Part shown: positions 36,341 to 44,559 of the stretch, one piece after another
Layout: each line of letters begins with the position of its first letter
Numbering within the stretch: position 1 is the stretch's first letter
From: Halanaerobiales bacterium
Lineage (GTDB): Bacteria > Bacillota > Halanaerobiia > Halanaerobiales > Halanaerobiaceae
DNA length: 64,000 bases
Assembly: GCA_016278485.1 (NCBI GenBank)
Contig: JADQBT010000007.1
Span: 49,284 to 113,283 of the forward strand
Direction of reading: 5' to 3'
Program-made: the position numbers and the translations under genes
Notes under the pieces: generated by a model
What the model was told of the DNA's origin: nothing
The model's database searches: none
Seen by the model: only the letters and a program-made list of their open reading frames with translations

Positions 36341-36444
36341 AACAAATGCGGTTAATGCATAAACAGAAGAATTCATGGAATGAACGAAAATCAGTATAGG
36401 AATGATTTAATTGTTAAAAATTAAAACAAACAGGAGGCGATTAA

Positions 36445-36552
36445 GTGAAACACGAAGATTTGAAACCTGAAGATCAGGAACGCTGGGAGAGAGCATATGC
36501 TATTTTTGAGAAGATACACGAGAGAGTTATAAAGGAGGGAAAGAATGCTTAA
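36445..36552 (+). CDS. Small element protein, 35 aa
   Basis: It starts at GTG 36445, after GGAGGCG. The sequence MKHEDLKPEDQERWERAYAI then FEKIHERVIKEGKNA is highly charged and helical. Its stop overlaps the ATG of the next gene by 8 bases, which supports translation. No function is known. Confidence 0.6.
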   Translation: MKHEDLKPEDQERWERAYAIFEKIHERVIKEGKNA

Positions 36553-36805
36553 ATACATTGATGTAGAAAGCCGAAAAGAGATAAGCGAAGAGGAAGCCAC
36601 AGGGTGTGAGTGGCTAATGGTGGTCAATAAAGTTGAAATGTCAGAAAAAACAATTCATATTCACATTAACAAGTACGCAAATCCGGTTGATTTAGTATTG
36701 ATAAATGAAGAATTGTCTGATGGCGAGGCTGAAAAAATGATGAATTTATGGTTTGAAGAAATTAAAAAAAGCCAGCAAGAAAACCGCAAAGCGGTTAACT
36801 GCTGA
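36545..36805 (+). CDS. Element protein of unknown function, 86 aa
   Basis: The ATG at 36545 follows AAAGGAGGG and overlaps the preceding small gene. The protein (MLKYIDVESRKEISEEEATGCEW, LMVVNKVEMSEKTIHIHINKY, ELSDGEAEKMMNLWFEEIKK) has a beta-rich start and a helical end, and no recognised family. A terminator follows it, so 36.1-36.8 kb forms one short early-type transcript. Confidence 0.6.
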   Translation: MLKYIDVESRKEISEEEATGCEWLMVVNKVEMSEKTIHIHINKYANPVDLVLINEELSDGEAEKMMNLWFEEIKKSQQENRKAVNC

Positions 36806-36830
36806 CTCAACCTAACATAATTATAACACA

Positions 36831-36862
36831 AGCCCTGGTGTAAAGGCCAGGGCTTTTATTTT
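36831..36862 (+). terminator. Intrinsic terminator of the left operon
   Basis: GCCCTGG (36831-36837) pairs with CCAGGGC (36846-36852) around an 8-base loop, followed by TTTTATTTTTTT. Confidence 0.88.
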
Positions 36863-37414
36863 TTTAAAAAAGATAAAATTACATAATTAAAGCTAAGTAT
36901 CAAAATGATATTCAGTTAAATTTTTAAACAAATTTTTACAAGGCCTTATTTTGGTTGTCCAACAGTTGGAAGAGCAGTTCTCCATAATTTTGATGAAATC
37001 GAATCCAATACAGGAGTCACTAGTTTCGCAGTGGAACGAGCAAATAAGCAACAATGAATAATGTCTATTGGCTCTGCGTTCGGTCCAGAGGTACAATTGA
37101 GAAGTGAATTTGCTGATAGGCATCTGAACATTATTAAGATGGCTTTTAAAATCTTTGCCGGCTAAATAATAAATATGATTATTAATATACGGTAGTATTT
37201 TGCGATTTTATACCTGTCGGTAAGCTAGTCACCTCAAAGGTGAGCAGCTATTACCCTACAATCTGCATATTATAGTCAGTTTATAGCCGATTTTATATCT
37301 AATTTTAGGGAGAGGCGAGTTTAAAATATAGATAAGAAATAGCGACAGCATAGACAAAAAGGTTAATACAATTAAAGGAGATTATTGCCCGGTTGTAGAG
37401 ATCTCAATAATTTT
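36863..37414. other. 550-bp stretch without a convincing gene
   Basis: The part at 36930-37160 is richer in G+C than its surroundings and is open in several frames on both strands. On the plus strand there are short frames such as GLILVVQQLEEQFSIILMKS (ending 37056) and MSIGSAFGPEVQLRSEFADR (from 37060). None has a good ribosome-binding site. A decayed gene or a structured RNA is possible. The remainder (37160-37414) is AT-rich and holds a strong hairpin. Confidence 0.5.
37219..37255. repeat. Long hairpin: GGTAAGC...CACCT-CAA-AGGTG...TTACC
   Basis: A 6-bp stem (37229-37234 with 37238-37243) closes a 3-base loop, and outer segments AGCT/AGCT and GGTA/TACC extend it with small bulges. It lies ~160 bases beyond the stop of the minus-strand gene. 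It could be an element replication origin feature or a structured RNA. Confidence 0.55.
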
Positions 37415-38578
37415 TCATTTAAATATATTGGGATGGTCATCTTTATATTCTTCTAGCATTTTTTTATTTTTTTCACTTCTAGCAGTATAATTCTTTAACC
37501 ATTGCAATACCTCTTTAAATGGCCTTCCACGTCTTGTATTACCTTCATAATCAGTCCATTCTATGTTTTTGCTTAATTCCTTTATGCTATCTGAATCTAG
37601 TTTATTATTAAGGATTATTGGCCTATATTTTTTTATCATATTATTGTAATCATTATTACATTTTGAATGTCCTTCTATGCCCTCTTGAGGTTTACAATAT
37701 TCATCAGAACGATTTTTTGTATTTGGGGAATTAAGTTTACCACAGTATTTACATTTATATAATTGTTTTTGATTAAGAATAATTTTATATAATTGAAAAT
37801 AAATAACTCCCAACAATGTAGAAGAAGTATATCCAGCCTTATAGCCATCTTCAGAAGGCCGCAGAATAGGTGATATTGGTTTTAAGGCTTCATCATATAC
37901 GGATTGTATCATTGTTTTAGCAATTACATTTTTATTAGCTGGGACCTCTTCAAAATAATTAAAATTTTCTTCAATATCTCTAGTTAAGTAGTCTAATAAT
38001 CCGTTTAAATGTTTTTCATTAATATTATCAACCTTTAATCCATGCCAGAGGTTAACGGTTGCTTTAAATATTTTAATATTTTCTTTTATAACTGAATAAT
38101 CCTCAATGATTGGTTTAATCATATAGTTACCTGAAAATAGTGTTTTCGGGTTGGCAAAGTTTTTAATATAATAATCAGATTTAAATTTGTAATCAGATCC
38201 CAAAAGACCATATTTATTAATGAAATTTAATATTGACTGTTTATTATTTACATCTACATAATAAAGATCAATAAAGACATTTTCATTTATAAACGGGTTA
38301 TATTTTTTTAGGTTTTTGATATAATCTAAATTCTTAAATTGCCCATCTTTATTTAATTTATTATCTATATATATAGCTTCACTAATAATAACTTCATCTG
38401 ATAATTTGTAACTATTCTTGTAATAAATTTTTTCAAGTGATTCTTTTAATGTATTACCATTTTTAATTTCAGAAAAGGAATAGTGTCTATACCGAGTATT
38501 AACACTGACTGCAAGTTTATTTAAGTAAATGTAGGTATCACCTTCTATAATATTGGCAATTTGTTGATTATCAATCAT
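37415..38578 (-). CDS. Unknown protein with C-terminal CGNR-like zinc finger, 387 aa
   Basis: This is the only large minus-strand gene in the element. Its sequence is rich in Asn, Lys, Ile and Tyr and more AT-biased than its neighbours, suggesting separate acquisition. The N-terminal ~270 residues have no recognised domain. The C-terminal part has four cysteines, CKYCGKLNSPN, DEYCKPQEG, HSKCNNDYNNMIKKYR. The spacing recalls CGNR/ABATE-type and other treble-clef fingers, which bind nucleic acid. An isolated, divergently transcribed gene in a satellite is often a defence or helper-interference cargo gene; that role is an inference. TGGGAG-like sequence is lacking, but GGAAGTG precedes the ATG. 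Confidence 0.7.
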   Translation of the reverse strand: MIDNQQIANIIEGDTYIYLNKLAVSVNTRYRHYSFSEIKNGNTLKESLEKIYYKNSYKLSDEVIISEAIYIDNKLNKDGQFKNLDYIKNLKKYNPFINENVFIDLYYVDVNNKQSILNFINKYGLLGSDYKFKSDYYIKNFANPKTLFSGNYMIKPIIEDYSVIKENIKIFKATVNLWHGLKVDNINEKHLNGLLDYLTRDIEENFNYFEEVPANKNVIAKTMIQSVYDEALKPISPILRPSEDGYKAGYTSSTLLGVIYFQLYKIILNQKQLYKCKYCGKLNSPNTKNRSDEYCKPQEGIEGHSKCNNDYNNMIKKYRPIILNNKLDSDSIKELSKNIEWTDYEGNTRRGRPFKEVLQWLKNYTARSEKNKKMLEEYKDDHPNIFK

Positions 38579-38687
38579 ATTTTATTCACTTCCTTTTTTT
38601 ACTTATTAATTACGAGGCAAAACGACTTTTTAACTCTTATAATATATTGTACTATAAACATAGAGTAAACACAAATCCAATATTATC

Positions 38688-38716
38688 TACTGCTGGTTAG
38701 AGGAATAACAGCAGTA
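38688..38716. promoter_or_regulatory. Operator-like inverted repeat TACTGCTG..TTA / TAACAGCAGTA
   Basis: TACTGCTGGTTA and TAACAGCAGTA pair over 11 positions with one extra G, around a 6-base spacer. It lies between the divergent zinc-finger gene and the XRE gene, close to a TATAAT at ~38639, and is a natural site for the XRE-type regulator. It shares TACTGCT with the integrase arm-type repeat. Confidence 0.55.
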
Positions 38717-38840
38717 TAATCAAAAAAACTGCCGATTGGTACCCGTTAGAGCGGCTGGGAAGGTACTGCCTCGAGATAGTGGGGCTAACGATTATCATCT
38801 GATAGAAGGAGTACAGTAACATTTAATGGAGGTGTATAAA

Positions 38841-39038
38841 TTGAATAGAGTTAAAAAGGTAAGAAAAGAAAGAAATTTAACTCAGCTGGACTTATCAAAA
38901 ATGACAGACATATACCCGAATGATATTTCTCAAATAGAAAGAGAAAAACGCAAACCTTTTCCAGGGTGGAGAAAACGATTATCTGAAGCACTGGATGTTA
39001 AGGAAAAGTATTTATTTCCAGATCACAAAGAGACTTAA
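38841..39038 (+). CDS. XRE-family HTH regulator, 65 aa
   Basis: The TTG at 38841 is chosen because GGAGGTG (38828-38834) is 6 bases upstream; the ATG at 38826 lies over that site. NRVKKVRKERNLTQLDLSKMTDIYPNDISQIEREKRKPFPGWRKRLSEALDV is a standard Cro/CI-type HTH. It heads the rightward replication genes and probably binds the inverted repeat upstream. Confidence 0.85.
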   Translation: MNRVKKVRKERNLTQLDLSKMTDIYPNDISQIEREKRKPFPGWRKRLSEALDVKEKYLFPDHKET

Positions 39039-39094
39039 TGAATTAGCAAAAAAATATTAAAATTATAAATCATTAAAATAGAGGTGAAATATAA

Positions 39095-39319
39095 ATGCAA
39101 ACTGCTAAAAAATATCAGAAATACAAGAGTCCAGATGATTTGCCAATGCTATTAAAAGTTAAAGATTTGGCTGAGTTTTTAGGTATAAATGTAAATAAGG
39201 CATACCAACTTGTAAAAATAAATGATTTTCCTTCAATACAAATTGGTGGAACCTATCATATTCCAAGACAAGGTTTACTGAATTGGATCAAAGCTAAATC
39301 GCTGGAATCATTTGAGTAG
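39095..39319 (+). CDS. HTH_17 / excisionase-like DNA-binding protein, 74 aa
   Basis: This has AGAGGTG upstream of the ATG. LPMLLKVKDLAEFLGINVNKAYQLVKINDFPSIQIGGTYHIPRQGLLNWI is a winged-HTH of the MerR/excisionase group. Being just before the replication genes, it could act as a replication or transcription activator like AlpA of other satellites, or as excisionase. Confidence 0.82.
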   Translation: MQTAKKYQKYKSPDDLPMLLKVKDLAEFLGINVNKAYQLVKINDFPSIQIGGTYHIPRQGLLNWIKAKSLESFE

Positions 39320-39358
39320 AAATGCACACATTTTTGTTGGAGAGGAGGCGTGCCATGA

Positions 39359-40231
39359 ATGGGAAAAGACGCATATTATTTTTCACACGATGCAAACGCA
39401 CAAGATGATGAAAAAATACTTGATTTAAGGGCGGATTATGGTTGGGAAGGCTATGGATTGTTTTGGGCTATACTTGAGTTAATGAGAAATCAATCTGATT
39501 ACATGCTCGAAAACGGAAACAGATTATATAAAAAACTATCAATGAAGTTTAATGTGAGGCCTGATTTTATGGAACAATTTTTTAATGATTGCTTAGAATA
39601 TGGGCTTTTTATTGAAGAGAACGGGAAGATATACTCAAAAAGCTTTTTGGAGCGCATGGAAAAGTACGAAAAAAGAAAATCAGCAGCCAGAAAAGCAGCA
39701 AATGCTCGTTGGAATAATGACAGTGGTTCAAGCGAAAAGCAAAAGGAGAGCAAAGGCAATGCGAACGTAATGCGAACGCATAGCGATGGCAATGCCAGTA
39801 AAGTAAAGGAAAGTAAAGAAAAGAAAAACGGTAATAAACCGTCAGATAAATCTGACCAGGCAGGGGATAAATTTTCAATTAATAAGCTTGATAATGGTCG
39901 CTATGATTATCCAGAAGAATTTGAAATAATTTGGTCTGCCTATCCAGAAAGTAAATCAAATAAAAAAGCTGGTTGGCGCAAATGGACTGCTTTAAGGAGA
40001 AAAGGTGTAGGTAATGACCAGCTATTATTGACAGTAAGTAATTATTTTAAAGAGATTAAGAAAAATAATACTGATGTTGAATACACAAAACACATGAAAA
40101 CTTTTTTTGGCCCTGATGATTATTGGAAAGATTATTTAGATAATGAATTTAATCAGCATAAAGAGAATGGCGAAGATGATAAACAGCAAAGATTAGAAAA
40201 ACAATTTGAGAGGGCGAAAAGGTATGGATAG
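39359..40231 (+). CDS. DUF4373-type replication initiator / replisome organiser
   Basis: This 290-residue protein starts at the ATG at 39359 with GAGGAGGCG upstream. The N-terminal domain DAYYFSHDANAQDDEKILDLRADYGWEGYGLFWAILELM is the Lin1244/Lin1753-like domain found at the start of phage replication proteins. A basic, Ser/Lys-rich linker (~115-175) leads to a DnaD/DnaT-like C-terminal part (FEIIWSAYPESKSNKKAGWRKW, DDYWKDYLDNEF). It lies directly before dnaB and overlaps it, as helicase-loading initiators do. The origin could lie within or near this gene. Confidence 0.85.
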   Translation: MGKDAYYFSHDANAQDDEKILDLRADYGWEGYGLFWAILELMRNQSDYMLENGNRLYKKLSMKFNVRPDFMEQFFNDCLEYGLFIEENGKIYSKSFLERMEKYEKRKSAARKAANARWNNDSGSSEKQKESKGNANVMRTHSDGNASKVKESKEKKNGNKPSDKSDQAGDKFSINKLDNGRYDYPEEFEIIWSAYPESKSNKKAGWRKWTALRRKGVGNDQLLLTVSNYFKEIKKNNTDVEYTKHMKTFFGPDDYWKDYLDNEFNQHKENGEDDKQQRLEKQFERAKRYG

Positions 40232-41603
40232 TATTTTCTATAACCATGAGTTGGAAAAAGGTTTTATAAATATGGTTCTAAGTAATCCTGAATTAATTGT
40301 GGATGTAATAGACGAAATAGATAGCAGTTGTTTTATAAAAGAAGTTCATAGGAAAATATTTAATGAAATGCAAAAACAATTTTTGGATACCGGCAAAATT
40401 TCAATAACTAAAATTCTCCTTTATTCAGAAAATCAATTTGGCAAATCAATTACAGAAGAATTACTTAATACAGATTTTATTATTCCAATGGAAATAAAGA
40501 ATGTGGTACGTGAATTAAATCAATATAAAATAAAAAGAATGATTAAAAATTCATTAAAGATATCACATGATCATTTGACTAATCCTGATTTAGAAACTGA
40601 CATTATTAAATCTAACATTCAAGATGAAATATTTTCTGTAACCAGCAAAAACATTGAAAAAAACATAATATTTGATGTTGAAGAAGTCGCAATGGAATCA
40701 CTTGAAAGATTTAGTGAACGACAGGAAGGTAAAACTGTAGAAAAAATTAGGACAGGCATTAAATCTATTGATGGAATGTTAAGTGGAGGCCTTTCTAAAA
40801 AACACCTTTCTATATTAGCTGGACGGCCTTCGATGGGCAAAACTGCAATGTCGCTCATATTGTTAAGTTCAATCTTAACCACTTCAAATACACCGACCTT
40901 ATTTGTTTCACTTGAAATGGATAGAGTTAAACTGTTGGACCGGATATTAATTCAAAAATCAAAAGTGGCGTCAGATGATTTTTACAATACTAAAAAAGAA
41001 GGCAAAAAACCAGTAACTGATAAGCAAAAAGACAGCATTGAGATTGCAAGAAATTGGATCCACGAAAAGCCCTTAAAAATAACTGATAGCCGCGGTTTGA
41101 CTGTTAAGGAAATAAAATCAATTGCGAGGAAAACAGATAACTTATTTAACAATGACCTGGGCTTAATAATTATTGATTATCTGACTGAGGTTAAAACCGA
41201 ATCAAAAGGAGGGCGATGGGATAAAGGAATCGCCGAAGCCGTTAGGGAGTTGAGAAGTTTAGCAAATGAACTTGATTGCCACATAATGTTATTACATCAG
41301 ATTAATAGAGATTTTAAGAATAGAGGGAACAAAAGACCGCAATTAAGTGATCTTCGAGATTCTGGAGAAATTGAGGAAAAGGCCGATAATGTATTATTTG
41401 TTCATAGACCGCAGTATTATAAAAGCAAGGCGGATGGCAATGATGAGCCATTAATACAGCGTGACGCAGAGTTTATTATTGCTAAACAACGAGAGGGTAA
41501 AACAGGAGTCGTTTCATTGGTTTGGTATCCTGAAATAGTATATTTTCAGGATTATTATAATTATGAGACTAGAGGTAAAACACATTACTTAAAAAATAAA
41601 TAG
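40224..41603 (+). CDS. DnaB-like replicative helicase
   Basis: This 459-residue protein begins at the ATG at 40224, eight bases inside the upstream gene, with a purine-rich site. The N-terminal DnaB domain (~1-100) has EKGFINMVLSNPELI. The RecA-like ATPase has GLSKKHLSILAGRPSMGKTAMS (Walker A), LFVSLEMD, LGLIIIDYLTEV (Walker B), and the arginine-containing SDLRDSGEIEEKADNVLFVHRP. The element thus carries its own initiator and helicase and can drive autonomous replication after excision. Confidence 0.94.
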   Translation: MDSIFYNHELEKGFINMVLSNPELIVDVIDEIDSSCFIKEVHRKIFNEMQKQFLDTGKISITKILLYSENQFGKSITEELLNTDFIIPMEIKNVVRELNQYKIKRMIKNSLKISHDHLTNPDLETDIIKSNIQDEIFSVTSKNIEKNIIFDVEEVAMESLERFSERQEGKTVEKIRTGIKSIDGMLSGGLSKKHLSILAGRPSMGKTAMSLILLSSILTTSNTPTLFVSLEMDRVKLLDRILIQKSKVASDDFYNTKKEGKKPVTDKQKDSIEIARNWIHEKPLKITDSRGLTVKEIKSIARKTDNLFNNDLGLIIIDYLTEVKTESKGGRWDKGIAEAVRELRSLANELDCHIMLLHQINRDFKNRGNKRPQLSDLRDSGEIEEKADNVLFVHRPQYYKSKADGNDEPLIQRDAEFIIAKQREGKTGVVSLVWYPEIVYFQDYYNYETRGKTHYLKNK

Positions 41604-41641
41604 TATCTGGGCTAACCAGGACTTAAAGAGGTGATTTATTA

Positions 41642-41794
41642 ATGATTATTTTATCAGAAGTACAGCGCATAAACCAAATAAAAAAAATTGATAACTTAAT
41701 AATGAAAGCGTTTGGATTGGGCCATAAGAATTATGAGTTTCTATTAAAGTGGAAATTACAACATATGAAAGCCATACAAGAGGTGAAGCATTAA
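41642..41794 (+). CDS. Small element protein, 50 aa
   Basis: A frame from the ATG at 41642, with AGAGGTG 8 bases upstream, encodes MIILSEVQRINQIKKIDNLI then MKAFGLGHKNYEFLLKWKLQ and a short tail. It is helical and basic, with no recognised family. It fits the tight same-strand packing of the region. Confidence 0.6.
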   Translation: MIILSEVQRINQIKKIDNLIMKAFGLGHKNYEFLLKWKLQHMKAIQEVKH

Positions 41795-41822
41795 ATTACT
41801 GTAGAATGGAGGTTATGGGCTA

Positions 41823-42359
41823 ATGCAGCCTTTAAAATACAGATATACCAGCAATGAAAAGAAAAAATTACTTAATAGCTTAAAGATATTAATTGATACC
41901 AGGGAAAAGGCCAACGATCATATCATTAACTATTTCAAGCGAAAAGGAGTTGAACACAAAAATAAAAAACTTGATTTCGGAGATTATTCCTTTATGTTGC
42001 CGGCTAATCCAGAACTGGGAATAATGAGAGATATTTATTTCAATGATCAGATTAGCATTGAGAGAAAAGCAAATCTTGATGAATTAAGTAACAACTTTAC
42101 ACATGAAAGAACCCGGTTTGAAAATGAACTGATTAGATCCAATGGAGGCAAACTTATTTTATTAATCGAGAATGAACAGGGTTATAGAGACATTATTAAT
42201 CATAATTATAGGACAGGCTATAATCCAAAATCCTTTATAGGAACCCTACATTCATTCAAACACAGATATAAGTTAGACACTATATTTATTGATCCTAAAT
42301 CAGCTGGCAATTTTATATATTATTGTTTCTATTACTGGCTAAGAGATTATTTAAAGTGA
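41823..42359 (+). CDS. ERCC4-domain (XPF-like) nuclease
   Basis: This 178-residue protein has the ERCC4 nuclease core: ILIDTREKANDHI, LDFGDYSFMLP and ISIERKANLDELSNNF, which supply the D...GDY...ERK active site. LILLIENEQGYRDII and the C-terminal helices complete the fold. Such small phage proteins cut branched or flapped DNA in replication and recombination. GGAGG precedes the ATG. Confidence 0.88.
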   Translation: MQPLKYRYTSNEKKKLLNSLKILIDTREKANDHIINYFKRKGVEHKNKKLDFGDYSFMLPANPELGIMRDIYFNDQISIERKANLDELSNNFTHERTRFENELIRSNGGKLILLIENEQGYRDIINHNYRTGYNPKSFIGTLHSFKHRYKLDTIFIDPKSAGNFIYYCFYYWLRDYLK

Positions 42360-42370
42360 GGTGATGATAT

Positions 42371-42604
42371 ATGTTTACCCGAACAGTAGAGCAAAAGAAT
42401 TATGATGAATTGTTAATTATGCAAATTGAATTAGTCAGTCAGTCATTAAAGGAAATTAAAGACCAGCTGGATCCGCTTGAAGATCAGGAAGGAATAAATT
42501 ATATTGATGGCTTGTTGAAAGAAATGAATCAACCAAGAAGATTATTTAATAAACTTGATGATTTAGAAAGACTTATGTTAGAAATGGAAACTAATTTTTT
42601 ATAA
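42371..42604 (+). CDS. Helical element protein, 77 aa
   Basis: This begins MFTRTVEQKNYDELLIMQIE and consists of a long amphipathic helix pair (LVSQSLKEIKDQLDPLEDQEG, LLKEMNQPRRLFNKLDDLERLMLEME). GAGGTG precedes the ATG. No domain is recognised. It lies immediately before the protease gene and could be a scaffold-like or regulatory coiled coil. Confidence 0.6.
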   Translation: MFTRTVEQKNYDELLIMQIELVSQSLKEIKDQLDPLEDQEGINYIDGLLKEMNQPRRLFNKLDDLERLMLEMETNFL

Positions 42605-42618
42605 GGGGTTGAGAAAAA

Positions 42619-43443
42619 TTGAAAGATAATTTATTAAATAGTTTTGAGAAGAAATACAGCAATAGTAATGGTTTATTTGAAGTATTTAACAGCACAAAAG
42701 ATGAGGATACAACAGTAATCAATCTATTTGGAGCAGTCAGGGAAAACAGGCCAGAGGGAAGCGAAAACAAGGACATTATAGCCTTAAGTGAAGTTAGAAA
42801 AGAAATTGAGGACATAGACACCAGTAAAATATTAGTTAGGATTTCAACTACTGGAGGTTCATTTTTCGCCGGATCAGCAATAGCAAATTTACTTAAAGGA
42901 CATTCTGCAGAGGTAACAACCAGGGTAATAGGCACAGCTGCTTCCGCAGGCTCAATTATCTTTCTGGCCGGGAAGAAAAGAGAGATGTATAAAAACACTA
43001 GTTTATTAATCCACAACGTCAGAATGTTAGTTTATGGTGATAAAAAAGCATTGGAGGAGGCTTTAAAACAACTTATAGAATTGGACAAGAGTCTGGTTGA
43101 AAACTATAAAGATATGTTTAATGGTACTGAAAAAGAACTCAGAGAATTACTTGAGGAAGATAAGTTTATGACAGCTCAGACAGCAAAAGATAAGGGGTTC
43201 TGCACTAAAATCATTGACAAAAAGGGTGAAGATGATTCCGAGATTGAGAACAAGATTAAAGGCTTTTTCAGCAATTCTCAAGGGTCCAGGACTTCCGAAT
43301 TCAAAAATAATAATTTCGGGCAGACGGTTTTACTGGACAGATCCAGAAAGCAAGAAAAGCTGATTAATAAGTTGATGAAAAAGTACGGAGATAGTTCTAG
43401 AAAAGAAAATATATTAACCAAATTAAACGGAGGTAGAAGATAA
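42619..43443 (+). CDS. ClpP/SppA-like head-maturation-type protease
   Basis: This is a 274-residue protein from a TTG start. The ClpP fold is clear: VINLFGAV, KILVRISTTGGSFFAGSAIANLLKGH, the nucleophile Ser109 in GTAASAGSIIFLAG, and the histidine His132 in SLLIHNVR. An LDKSLVENYKDMF helix and MTAQTAKDKGFCTKIID follow. This is the layout of phage prohead proteases of the S14-like group rather than of housekeeping ClpP. In phages such a gene sits between portal and capsid genes; neither is present here. Instead it overlaps (TAATG) the first of two paralogous coiled-coil genes. Confidence 0.88.
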   Translation: MKDNLLNSFEKKYSNSNGLFEVFNSTKDEDTTVINLFGAVRENRPEGSENKDIIALSEVRKEIEDIDTSKILVRISTTGGSFFAGSAIANLLKGHSAEVTTRVIGTAASAGSIIFLAGKKREMYKNTSLLIHNVRMLVYGDKKALEEALKQLIELDKSLVENYKDMFNGTEKELRELLEEDKFMTAQTAKDKGFCTKIIDKKGEDDSEIENKIKGFFSNSQGSRTSEFKNNNFGQTVLLDRSRKQEKLINKLMKKYGDSSRKENILTKLNGGRR

Positions 43444-44087
43444 TGTTAATAGCAGATTGGAATCCAGAAGAAACTAAAAGAAAAAAAGAGAAACACAGAA
43501 GGGAAGCATTAAGAACTGCCAAAAGAAGGGCACAAGAAGCTGAAGCTCATATTAAAGCAATTAGACCAGTATTGAAAAAGTTGAAGGAAAGAAATGACAC
43601 TCTGGAATTATTGTTACCCTTTGAAAAGTTGCAGGCATTAGAAAAAGAGATTCAGATATTAGAGGCCAGGCGGTCAATTATTTACGGCGATTATGCGGTT
43701 AAGGAAGATAAAGAAGGGGCAGCTGCAGCCCAGGTTATAGGAGTAAAATTTAAGAAGATAAGCAATAAAATAGATGAGAAAAAAAGAGAATACTATAACA
43801 TCAAACTTGAAGCTAATAAATTGACAATAGAATACAACTTCCCATATTCGTTAATAAGCGATCCACGAGTAAAACCTTACGAGGAATTTACAGGAGATTT
43901 TAGGATAAATAAAAGAGTGTATAAAAAGCCAGCATTTAAGTATTTCCCTATAGATGAAGAGGAGCTCAAAAAATCTTTAAACAAAACTGGTAACAGGTAT
44001 TCGGAGAAAGAGATAAGAAAGAGAGACAATGCAATTCAGGATTTAAGGTCTAAGTTGTTAGAAGAAAAAGATTTTCTGAATGTATAA
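43443..44087 (+). CDS. Coiled-coil protein, paralog A
   Basis: This 214-residue protein starts at the ATG overlapping the protease stop, preceded by GGAGG. A long coiled coil (~15-125) contains LKERNDTLELLLPFEKL. A conserved C-terminal part reads FPYSLISDPRVKPYEEF, YKKPAFKYFPIDEEE and RYSEKEIRKRDNAIQDLR. The whole protein is clearly related to the gene at 44560. No known family is recognised. Its coupling to the protease suggests it may be a protease substrate, scaffold or capsid-remodelling protein; this is inference. Confidence 0.75.
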   Translation: MLIADWNPEETKRKKEKHRREALRTAKRRAQEAEAHIKAIRPVLKKLKERNDTLELLLPFEKLQALEKEIQILEARRSIIYGDYAVKEDKEGAAAAQVIGVKFKKISNKIDEKKREYYNIKLEANKLTIEYNFPYSLISDPRVKPYEEFTGDFRINKRVYKKPAFKYFPIDEEELKKSLNKTGNRYSEKEIRKRDNAIQDLRSKLLEEKDFLNV

Positions 44088-44115
44088 ATAAAATAAAGAG
44101 GAGCGAGGTTCTATT

Positions 44116-44460
44116 ATGAAAATAAGTGAGCTCAAAACTAAAAAGAAAGATTTAGAAGAACAGGCACAGAAGGCCAGGCTGGAAATAGCCAGACAGGGAA
44201 GAATGCAAATGGTGGGAGATTTAATCAAAAAGCAGATTCATCACTTGAGAACTTTAATTGAGAAAAACAATAAAGCTAGAACTATTTATGATGGTGAGTT
44301 TAAGGAGTATTCGCCTGTAATAGATGAAGAGATACTTGAAGAACTTGAAACTTCAAAGCAGTATTTTGATAAGGAATTACAGGAGGACAAAGGGGGTGAG
44401 CTTAAAGAGATTGAAGAGAAACTGAGGAAAGTTAGTTGCAGAAAAGAAAAAAATATTTAA
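44116..44460 (+). CDS. Coiled-coil element protein, 114 aa
   Basis: This is an almost entirely helical, highly charged protein (ISELKTKKKDLEEQAQKARLE, DLIKKQIHHLRTLIEKNNKAR, IDEEILEELETSKQYFDKEL). AGAGGAGCGAGG precedes the ATG. It sits between the two paralogs, so the three probably form one functional unit. No family is recognised. Confidence 0.65.
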   Translation: MKISELKTKKKDLEEQAQKARLEIARQGRMQMVGDLIKKQIHHLRTLIEKNNKARTIYDGEFKEYSPVIDEEILEELETSKQYFDKELQEDKGGELKEIEEKLRKVSCRKEKNI

Positions 44461-44559
44461 AGGCGGGGGAAGTTCAGAAAATAATATAAAAAAATAATCG
44501 TAAGTTTTTTGTAGCGACGTTAGATAAGCAAGAAAATAAAATAATGGAGGTAATTAATA

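Noticed and set aside
36893..37131. Two overlapping minus-strand frames of 61-76 codons
   Set aside because: Neither has a ribosome-binding site or recognised motif, and the plus strand is equally open; listed only as an unexplained region.
38720..38825. tRNA or tRNA-like gene in the GC-rich leader before the XRE gene
   Set aside because: Short hairpins can be drawn but no cloverleaf, TPsiC arm or anticodon arm fits.
42591..43016. 141-codon minus-strand frame
   Set aside because: It is antisense to the ClpP-like gene, whose catalytic motifs are clear.
42619..43443. Housekeeping ClpP peptidase
   Set aside because: The layout (long N-terminus, GTAASAGS, C-terminal extension) and the context are those of phage head-type proteases, not of cellular ClpP.
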